From Chitinophaga pinensis (lineage in GTDB: Bacteria > Bacteroidota > Bacteroidia > M30B66): a stretch of DNA of 54,789 bases. This document shows, piece by piece, positions 48,710 through 54,789 of the stretch (within the stretch, counting starts at the first letter, position 1; each line of letters begins with the position of its first letter). The DNA lies in assembly GCA_945883545.1 (NCBI GenBank), contig CAMCXT010000020.1, positions 1-54,789 of the forward strand, given 5' to 3'. The position numbers and the translations under genes are program-made. The notes beneath the pieces were generated by a model. It did no database searches. It worked only from the letters and a program-made list of their open reading frames with translations, and had not been told where the DNA came from.

Positions 48710-50538
48710 ATCTGTTTTCGGACCGTAAATATGTTATCAGTACGATATTCATCACACTCGTTGTGCTGTTTCTGATTCGCTTGTTTTACATACAAGTGAT
48801 AAATGATAAATACAAACTTGCTGCTAACGACAACGCACTTCGCCATAAAATTGAATATCCCGAACGCGGTGTTATTTATGATCGGAATGGCAAAATTCTC
48901 GTTTACAACGAGGCTGCTTACGATTTAATGGTTATCCCGAAAAGGGTAAAAACTATCGATACTTTGGATTTGTGCAACATGCTTCAAATCACCAAAGAGA
49001 GCTTCATCGAGAAACTCACCAAACTCAAGAAACAAAAATTCAGTTCATTTAGGCCTGAAGTGTTTGAAGGTGAAATTTCCCTCGAAACCTACGCAACACT
49101 ACAAGAGAAGCTCTACAAATTCCCAGGCTTTTTCGTTCAAGCCAGAACTCTCAGAAAATACCCACTGCGCATCGCCCCGCATGCTTTAGGCTACGTGGGT
49201 GAGGTAGATGAAAAACTCATCGCATCGAATCCATACTATAGAATGGGCGATAACATGGGATTGAGCGGCGTTGAAAAAGCGTACGAAACTCCACTTCGCG
49301 GACAACGCGGTGTGAAAATCGTGATGGTTGATGTTTACAACCGTGAAAAAGGAAGCTTCGAAGGCGGAAAATACGATACCGCATCGGTACTTGGCAGAAG
49401 CCTAACCTCATCCATTGACGCTGAGCTTCAGCAGTATGGAGAAAAGTTGATGCAAAACAAAATCGGTGCTGTGGTTGCTATTGAACCTGCAACTGGTGAA
49501 ATCCTCTCGATGATTTCAGCGCCAACGTATGATCCCAATTTGTTGGTAGGTCGTAACAAAAAGAAGAATTACCCCAGGATGGCGCTCGATACCTTGAAGC
49601 CACTCTACAATCGGGCTACAATGGCAAAGTATCCGCCAGGCTCAACTTTCAAGTTGCTCAATGCACTTATTGGTTTGCATGAAGGTGTAATCAACGAAAA
49701 CACACTTTTTAGCTGCAGCCGTGGGTTTCACTTCGGTGGACTAACAGTTGGTTGCCATCCGCACGCTTCGCCGGTGAACTTGAAGTTCTCGATCACAACA
49801 TCCTGCAATTCATACTATTGCAATACTTTCAAGAACATTCTACAGAAATATCCCAAAACAGCGATCGGCTTTAATGTGTGGAGAAACCACGTGATGAGTT
49901 TTGGATTGGGCCAGAAATTCCCTACCGACCTTCCGCAAGAATCATCAGGCAACGTGCCCACTGTGAAGTATTACGACAAGTACCACGGTTCGGGCAGATG
50001 GAATGCAATCACTGTAATCTCTTTGGCGATCGGTCAAGGTGAGATGGGCGTAACGCCGCTGCAAATGGCGAATTTTTGCACTGTTATCGCTAACCGCGGA
50101 TGGTTTTATCCGCCGCACGTGATCAAAGAAGTTGATGGTGGGAAAATCGATTCGAATTTGCGCACGAAACGCTACACCAAAATCGAACGTGAATATTTTG
50201 ATATGGTGGTTGATGGGATGCGAAATGTGGTGATGAATGGTACTGGACGAATTGCCCAACTTGACTCATTAACCATTTGTGGAAAGACAGGAACAGCGCA
50301 GAATCCACACGGAAAAGACCACTCAATCTTTATCGCATTTGCACCGATGGACAAACCCAAAATTGCAATTGCTGTGTATGTAGAAAATGCTGGATTTGGT
50401 GCAACTTGGGCCGCACCAATTGCGAGTTTGATGATGGAAAAATACCTCCGTCGTGAAGTAAAAAGGCCCGAAATGGAAAAACGAATTTTTGAAGCCAACC
50501 TTCTCCCAAGAAAAGAAGACTGGATTTCTAAAAAGTAA
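48706..50538 (+). CDS. mrdA: Penicillin-binding protein 2 (peptidoglycan transpeptidase)
   Basis: 610 residues. Membrane anchor at about 9-28 (VISTIFITLVVLFLIRLFYI), PBP dimerisation domain (IEYPERGVIYDRNGKILVYN, to about residue 230), and transpeptidase domain from about 245. The three active-site motifs are present: SxxK in PPGSTFKLLN, SxN as S-C-N in TTSCNSYYCN, and KTG in ICGKTGTAQNPHG. It cross-links peptidoglycan during cell elongation with RodA. It overlaps mreD by 4 bases, and rodA starts 3 bases after it. Beta-lactams of the mecillinam type act on this class. Confidence 0.96.
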   Translation: MNLFSDRKYVISTIFITLVVLFLIRLFYIQVINDKYKLAANDNALRHKIEYPERGVIYDRNGKILVYNEAAYDLMVIPKRVKTIDTLDLCNMLQITKESFIEKLTKLKKQKFSSFRPEVFEGEISLETYATLQEKLYKFPGFFVQARTLRKYPLRIAPHALGYVGEVDEKLIASNPYYRMGDNMGLSGVEKAYETPLRGQRGVKIVMVDVYNREKGSFEGGKYDTASVLGRSLTSSIDAELQQYGEKLMQNKIGAVVAIEPATGEILSMISAPTYDPNLLVGRNKKKNYPRMALDTLKPLYNRATMAKYPPGSTFKLLNALIGLHEGVINENTLFSCSRGFHFGGLTVGCHPHASPVNLKFSITTSCNSYYCNTFKNILQKYPKTAIGFNVWRNHVMSFGLGQKFPTDLPQESSGNVPTVKYYDKYHGSGRWNAITVISLAIGQGEMGVTPLQMANFCTVIANRGWFYPPHVIKEVDGGKIDSNLRTKRYTKIEREYFDMVVDGMRNVVMNGTGRIAQLDSLTICGKTGTAQNPHGKDHSIFIAFAPMDKPKIAIAVYVENAGFGATWAAPIASLMMEKYLRREVKRPEMEKRIFEANLLPRKEDWISKK

Positions 50539-50541
50539 GAA

Positions 50542-51810
50542 ATGGCAAACCGGAGCAACGAAGGCGTATTGCAGAACATCGACTGGGTTTTGGTGATGTT
50601 GTACCTCGTGATGGTTACGATGGGCTGGTTCAACATCTACGCAGCTGTTTACAACGAAGAATACAAAAGCATTTTCGATACCACCCAAAGCTATGGAATG
50701 CAGTTGGTTTGGATCGTTACTTCGCTCTTTATCGCCTTTGTGATTTTGGTGATTGATGGCGAGTTTTTTCCTCGTTTTGCATGGCCAGTTTATGGTGCAT
50801 TCGTGCTCCTATTAGTCGCTGTAATTTTCGTGGGTGCTGAAGTGAAAGGATCCAAATCGTGGATTGGTGTTGGGGCATTTCGTGTGCAACCAGCCGAATT
50901 TGCAAAGTTTGCCACCAATCTCGCATTGGCGAAATACTTGAGCAACATCAACATTAAAATCGAAAAACTGAGCACGAAACTGATCGCTTCTGCCCTATTT
51001 GCGGTTCCTGCTTTGATCATCATTCTGCAAAACGAAACCGGATCAGCATTGGTTTACGCAGCCTTTGTACTTGTGCTCTTCCGTGAAGGGCTTTCAGGAA
51101 ACATCCTAATCTTCGGTGTTGCCATGGCAATTTTGTTCGTCTTGGCCTTGTTGGTCGATGAAACTGTACTAAGCATCATCCTTGTAGGCCTTGCTGCTGC
51201 ATCTTTTATTTTCGTCCGCTTCAAAATGCGCAATATCATGATCACAGGAGGGATCCTCGTGGCCTCATTGGCATTTGTGCATTCGGTCGATTATGCCTTT
51301 GTGAACATCCTCGAACCCCATCAAAAAAAGCGTATCAATGTATTGCTTGGCAAGGAAGTCGATCCGAAAGGAGCTGGATATAACGTAAACCAATCCATGA
51401 TCGCAATTGGCTCTGGTGGTTTGTTGGGGAAAGGATACTTGAAAGGAACGCAGACCAAGTATAACTATGTTCCAGAACAAAGCACCGACTTCATTTTCTG
51501 CACAGTTGGCGAAGAATGGGGATTTCTTGGAAGTGTGATTGTTTTAGGACTTTTTGTGATCCTTTTACTCAGGATCATCTATCTCGCCGAACGGCAACGA
51601 TCCACATTTTCAAGGATTTACGGATATGGCCTTGCCAGCATCATCTTTCTGCATCTTGCCATCAATATCGGAATGACGATCGGTTTAGCGCCTGTTGTGG
51701 GTATTCCGCTGCCTTTCTTTAGCTACGGTGGATCATCCCTTTGGTCGTTCACAATCTTGACATTCATATTTGTCAGATTGGATGCGTATCGTTTTCAGAT
51801 CCTCCGATAA
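50542..51810 (+). CDS. rodA: Rod shape-determining protein RodA (SEDS glycosyltransferase)
   Basis: 422 residues with about ten membrane segments. Conserved SEDS features: GSKSWIGVGAFRVQPAEFAK, the LQNETGSALVYAAF segment (Asp of other RodA proteins is Glu-Thr here, as commonly seen in Bacteroidota), QSMIAIGSGGLLGKGYLKGT, PEQSTDFIFCTVGEEWGFLG, and the C-terminal PVVGIPLPFFSYGGSSLW. It polymerises glycan strands together with PBP2. Last of the core rod-shape genes; an exported terpene-cyclase-like gene starts 13 bases after its stop. Confidence 0.95.
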   Translation: MANRSNEGVLQNIDWVLVMLYLVMVTMGWFNIYAAVYNEEYKSIFDTTQSYGMQLVWIVTSLFIAFVILVIDGEFFPRFAWPVYGAFVLLLVAVIFVGAEVKGSKSWIGVGAFRVQPAEFAKFATNLALAKYLSNINIKIEKLSTKLIASALFAVPALIIILQNETGSALVYAAFVLVLFREGLSGNILIFGVAMAILFVLALLVDETVLSIILVGLAAASFIFVRFKMRNIMITGGILVASLAFVHSVDYAFVNILEPHQKKRINVLLGKEVDPKGAGYNVNQSMIAIGSGGLLGKGYLKGTQTKYNYVPEQSTDFIFCTVGEEWGFLGSVIVLGLFVILLLRIIYLAERQRSTFSRIYGYGLASIIFLHLAINIGMTIGLAPVVGIPLPFFSYGGSSLWSFTILTFIFVRLDAYRFQILR

Positions 51811-51823
51811 AATCTTCGTTTTT

Positions 51824-53257
51824 ATGGTGCTTCAGTGGAACATTAAAAAACAGTGGTCGCTCAGATCTCTCGTTGTGTTGTTCTGCCTGCAACCATGCAC
51901 ATTTTTCGGTCAATCGTTACCCAACTCAGATTCATTAGATCGACTCATTCGTAAATCATTGTTGTTCATTCAAAACGAACAGCAAACAACCACCGAAGCA
52001 AATAGTCATTTTGCTGGTGAGTGGCCCACGTTCATGCAAATGCGAACGCAATTCATCCTTCTAGGAAACCAAAAAAAAGTTTACGATTCTAACTGCTTCG
52101 CCCTTGCAGGGATGATCAATCTGCTTTCCGATATGTATCGGCATGATCCATCACTCACGGAAATCCCACCAATGCTAGATCGGGCTTATCCACAGTTAAT
52201 TTCTTACCGCGATAGCAATGGATACAACTTCTGGCCATTGATGACGCCCAATGGAAAGATGCGTTGGAAAGAAGATTCTGTGAGAACCGATGTTAAAGTT
52301 CGGCGACCTATTCAATTTAAAATCAGTAACACCTACATCCGTCGCGCTGCAAACATCATGAACGACAACGATGATACAGCGCAAGGCATGTTGGCAGAAT
52401 GGAACTACCAGAATATCGTTCAAGCAGGAAAACAAAAGTATCGCACTCAAACATTTGATGCATTTCGCGACACGCTAAGAAACAACATCCACTACTACAA
52501 TCATTTTGCAAGAGACCCACGAAGTTCTGGTGCATTTCTCACTTGGCGTGGTGAAGAACACGATTTCCCGACTGCGAATTTGGTCAAACTACTCATCAAT
52601 AACGCACTTTTTTTAACACCTAGAAGTACAGCTTATCCTACGGCATATGTGCCTTACATGCCTTATGGATCGAATGATGTTGATGCCGTTGTGAATGCCA
52701 ATGTGCTTTCAACCTTGGCAGTTGTAAACCTGAAATCAGCGGGTACTTCTGGTGCAACTGAATTCATCGAACAAAAGATAAAACGCCACAAATGGAGCAG
52801 AGCAGGCGTTTATTATCCGAACAGATACCAAGTGCATTATTCTGTGATTAAAGCTTGGAGCAATGGCGCGAAGAGTTTATCCAACTGCATTTCGCCTTTG
52901 ATTGAACATATCAAACGCACTCAATTGCCTAATGGAAGTTTCGAAAGCCGGAAAATTGTAAACCGAAAGGACATTGTTCAATCTACAGCATATGCATTAA
53001 ACGCCATGTTGAAAGCTGGACACCCAGATAAAACTGGATTGTGGATTCCGATACAGAAAGCTACTGCATTTTTGCTTCATGCAGCCAAATCGAAAGACCA
53101 AGGAATTTACTGGGAAGGAGGCGTTTACTTTTCTGGAGGTACAGTAATTCGTAACACATTATACTGGAAATCGGATGCTTTAACTAGTGCAATCGTTATA
53201 GAATCTTTGTGCTTATTGAGAAAATACAAGTTCGAAAAAGAAACAAATTCACATTGA
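51824..53257 (+). CDS. Exported alpha/alpha-toroid protein with a DxDDTA motif (class II terpene cyclase-like)
   Basis: 477 residues from the ATG at 51824 (MVLQWNIKKQWSLRSL); a longer reading from 51770 overlaps rodA. Residues 10-30 (LRSLVVLFCLQPCTFFGQS) look like a signal peptide. The body is helical with motifs of squalene-hopene/diterpene class II cyclases: D181-NDDTA186 (the general-acid DxDD followed by TA) and a QW-like Q367-LPNGSF373, plus TAYALNAMLKAG. Length fits bacterial diterpene cyclases (about 500) more than squalene-hopene cyclase (about 630). Known class II cyclases are not exported, so the enzyme call is tentative; a sugar- or peptide-binding toroid is another possibility. 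It follows rodA by 13 bases. Confidence 0.7.
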   Translation: MVLQWNIKKQWSLRSLVVLFCLQPCTFFGQSLPNSDSLDRLIRKSLLFIQNEQQTTTEANSHFAGEWPTFMQMRTQFILLGNQKKVYDSNCFALAGMINLLSDMYRHDPSLTEIPPMLDRAYPQLISYRDSNGYNFWPLMTPNGKMRWKEDSVRTDVKVRRPIQFKISNTYIRRAANIMNDNDDTAQGMLAEWNYQNIVQAGKQKYRTQTFDAFRDTLRNNIHYYNHFARDPRSSGAFLTWRGEEHDFPTANLVKLLINNALFLTPRSTAYPTAYVPYMPYGSNDVDAVVNANVLSTLAVVNLKSAGTSGATEFIEQKIKRHKWSRAGVYYPNRYQVHYSVIKAWSNGAKSLSNCISPLIEHIKRTQLPNGSFESRKIVNRKDIVQSTAYALNAMLKAGHPDKTGLWIPIQKATAFLLHAAKSKDQGIYWEGGVYFSGGTVIRNTLYWKSDALTSAIVIESLCLLRKYKFEKETNSH

Positions 53258-53289
53258 GGAAGTATAGAAAAACGATCAAACTTATTGAT

Positions 53290-53297
53290 TAGTTTTG
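53290..53297 (+). promoter_or_regulatory. Bacteroidota -7 element (TAGTTTTG) for the secreted propeller-like gene
   Basis: An exact TAnnTTTG match followed by C, 9 bases before the ATG at 53307. It shows that the next gene can be transcribed apart from the rod-shape operon and rejects the TTG start at 53295. Confidence 0.5.
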
Positions 53298-53306
53298 CGC
53301 TTCCGC

Positions 53307-54275
53307 ATGAATGGTTTCAAAGCACTTATTCCGACGATTTTCTTGGCTTGTTCTTTACAGGCTCAAGTTGCTGTTCAGTTAGAACGTGCGGCCCATGAAG
53401 ACTCCAGTTATTACGATGTTTTCAGGCTGAACAATGGAAAAATCTGGATGGGTGGAGAGTTTGGAATCCTGAAGCAATTGACAGGAAACACACTCGAAAA
53501 AATTCACATCCCCAACAACGGCAGCAACATCCTCAAAATCACCCAAGTTGGAGATGAAGTATATATTGCAGCTGATCACGGCACCATTTATCGTTACAAC
53601 CTCAACACGAAGCAATCGGTTAGAAAGGTTTTTCCAGGTTTCGAAAACCTGTGCTTCTACGATATTCTTCCCGACAAGGATGGTAAACTCATCGTTTGTG
53701 GTGGAAATTCAGGAATCGGAAAGGGCAATGTGAGAATTCCAAAAGGATTTATTGCTCGCATTGATGCACAATTGAATGAAGCGCCAGAAATCATTTGGTC
53801 GAATAAATTCCAATTCGCTTGGTCGCTTTGTCGTGACGAAAAAGGGAACATTGCCACTGCAATTTTCAATGGCAGGAACACTAGAATTATAGAGATATCA
53901 GAGCAAGGCAAATTCGAAACAAAAGCAACAGTGAAAGGCTTAGTACACAGTTTGAATCTACTTCAAAACAAATTGATGTACGCCGGAACACAATCGTTTC
54001 GATACAAACAAAATGGCACTTGGGGCATTGTGGGCGATCCAGCAAGTCACCGGGTGATTAAAAACTCCGGTTTCATTTCCGGATTGGTGGGATACAACGA
54101 AATGGTGATTGGATATTCTCAACAGGGCCGTGTATTTAATCTGCAATCCAACGATCAAGCTGTTATGCTAGAAACGCCATCAGGTGCAGTTTACGAAGCT
54201 GTTGCAGATGCTGAAGGAATTCTATTTGTGGGGCATGGCAAGAGTTGCTTTCGGCTGAATCTTCAAAGCCAGTAA
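53307..54275 (+). CDS. Secreted beta-propeller-like protein of unknown function
   Basis: 322 residues from the ATG at 53307 (MNGFKALIPTIFLACSLQAQ), a good signal peptide cut after about residue 20. The mature part is mostly beta, with blade-like repeats such as NGKIWMGGEFGILKQLTGN, GDEVYIAADHGTIYRYNL, DGKLIVCGGNSGIGKGN and EGILFVGHGKSCFRLNLQ, similar to the propeller of two-component regulator and sorting-type proteins. There is no T9SS sorting domain at the C-terminus and no catalytic motif. Probably a periplasmic or outer-membrane-associated binding protein. Function unknown. Confidence 0.75.
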   Translation: MNGFKALIPTIFLACSLQAQVAVQLERAAHEDSSYYDVFRLNNGKIWMGGEFGILKQLTGNTLEKIHIPNNGSNILKITQVGDEVYIAADHGTIYRYNLNTKQSVRKVFPGFENLCFYDILPDKDGKLIVCGGNSGIGKGNVRIPKGFIARIDAQLNEAPEIIWSNKFQFAWSLCRDEKGNIATAIFNGRNTRIIEISEQGKFETKATVKGLVHSLNLLQNKLMYAGTQSFRYKQNGTWGIVGDPASHRVIKNSGFISGLVGYNEMVIGYSQQGRVFNLQSNDQAVMLETPSGAVYEAVADAEGILFVGHGKSCFRLNLQSQ

Positions 54276-54445
54276 TAACCAACCACTGATAAAGCAGAGA
54301 ACATTCGTTCTAAAGCAAGCCAATACTATTTACTAGGGGAAACACTAAACTGCCGCTTGAGAAAAGCTGTGAAGGCTTAAAAAACCTAGTTAGCTCATAG
54401 TTAAAGTTCTGTACAAAAACCTCAACAAAACCGAGTGGTTAAAAC

Positions 54446-54487
54446 AAAAAAGAGGCTGCCCCAAACGAATGGAGCAGCCTCTTTTTT
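54446..54487. terminator. Strong bidirectional intrinsic terminator
   Basis: AAAAAAGAGGCTGC and GCAGCCTCTTTTTT form a 14-pair perfect stem around a CCCCAAACGAATGGA loop. It lies between the ends of the propeller-like gene (plus) and the T9SS cargo gene (minus), and serves both. Confidence 0.92.
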
Positions 54488-54505
54488 ATATTGGTTTGTA
54501 TAAGC

Positions 54506-54789
54506 TTAGTGCTTCACTACAAGTTTCAATGTTGAATTGCTCTTACCAGCAGTGATGTTTACCAAGTAAATACCAGAAGGTAAATTTTGAGTATTCAAAG
54601 CCACTGTGTTGCTTCCTTTTGCAAATGTGTTTGTTGCAAAAGTTTCAACGTTCTGACCAAGCAAATTGGTGATGTTGATTGTTACGTTTTCAGTTTGCTC
54701 CAATTGGAAAGTTAACTGAGTTGCTTCATTCGCAGGGTTTGGAAGAAGATTCGCTTCGATAGTTGATGCAGAAACTTTTTTCAAACCAA
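54506..54789 (-). CDS. C-terminus of a T9SS-exported protein (type A sorting domain; gene runs off the right edge)
   Basis: The frame is open from the window's right end to a stop at 54506, so about 93 C-terminal residues are seen and the real start lies outside. The sequence is a type A sorting domain: LLPNPANEATQLTFQLEQ, INITNLLGQNVETF, NTQNLPSGIYLVNITAG, and a final STLKLVVKH. This is the signal that takes proteins through the type IX secretion system, after which it is removed. The nature of the cargo domain cannot be told. A second cargo gene in the window is the subtilisin at 18.4 kb. Confidence 0.9.
   Translation of the reverse strand, partial: GLKKVSASTIEANLLPNPANEATQLTFQLEQTENVTINITNLLGQNVETFATNTFAKGSNTVALNTQNLPSGIYLVNITAGKSNSTLKLVVKH

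Noticed and set aside
1-54789. CRISPR array, tRNA or rRNA genes, insertion sequences, prophage
   Set aside because: Reading all gene-free stretches on both strands, I found no regularly spaced repeats, tRNA-like T-loop/acceptor arrangement, rRNA sequence, transposase or integrase.

Overview
The window looks like chromosomal DNA of a free-living member of the Bacteroidota, most likely the Flavobacteriia/Flavobacteriales side. The reasons are: many start regions carry the Bacteroidota -7 promoter element TAnnTTTG; Shine-Dalgarno sequences are almost absent; two proteins end in type IX secretion (T9SS) type A sorting domains; and the protein families (paired rhomboids, HQLGTP-type histidine kinase, WG repeats, DUF3817, TIGR02117) are typical of that phylum. 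There are no rRNA or tRNA genes, CRISPR arrays, insertion sequences or phage genes that I can see. It reads as an ordinary chromosome segment with a few unusual modules.

Layout. 1-3.3 kb (minus strand): the start of a methyltransferase, a 2OG-Fe(II) oxygenase, an Lrp/AsnC regulator, a DUF3817 membrane protein and RNase D. 3.4-9.4 kb (plus): mutL, two rhomboid-family proteins, a membrane histidine kinase and a TIGR02117 protein. 9.4-13.2 kb is more AT-rich: an unrecognised membrane protein, hemW, a DUF4160/DUF2442 pair and a tiny Kazal-like lipoprotein. 13.2-16.5 kb: a prenyl-metabolism locus with a VTE5-VTE6-like fused kinase, a methyltransferase and a homogentisate phytyltransferase-like UbiA enzyme. 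16.5-22.7 kb (minus): S4 RNA-binding protein, biotin carboxylase, a T9SS-exported subtilisin and sucC. 22.9-30.1 kb: SRPBCC-like protein with a LolD-like ATPase, exported PD40 and M28 peptidase proteins, an NTF2-like protein, an MFS exporter and an MsbA-like ABC exporter.

30.5-41 kb: DUF1003 protein, then an ABC/HlyD/TolC three-gene secretion operon whose ABC protein has lost essentially every catalytic ATPase motif, followed by a GNAT, a small exported charged protein, a WG-repeat protein coupled to a receptor-like protein lacking any signalling domain, and an orphan NarL-type response regulator. 41-44.5 kb: a FemAB/GNAT-like protein, adenine deaminase and a small membrane protein. 44.8-53.3 kb: purH, then the full rod-shape operon mreB-mreC-mreD-mrdA-rodA, followed 13 bases later by an exported protein with class II terpene cyclase hallmarks (DxDDTA and a QW-like repeat). 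54 kb: a secreted beta-propeller-like protein, a strong two-way terminator and the C-terminus of another T9SS cargo protein.

Most interesting: (i) the catalytically degenerate ABC protein in a type I secretion-like operon; (ii) the phytol-salvage/tocopherol-like locus in an apparently non-photosynthetic bacterium; (iii) the exported DxDDTA protein in the rod-shape operon; (iv) a MutL lacking the endonuclease motifs; (v) repeated very short or absent 5' leaders; (vi) paired TAATCGATTA palindromes in a 450-base gene-free region.
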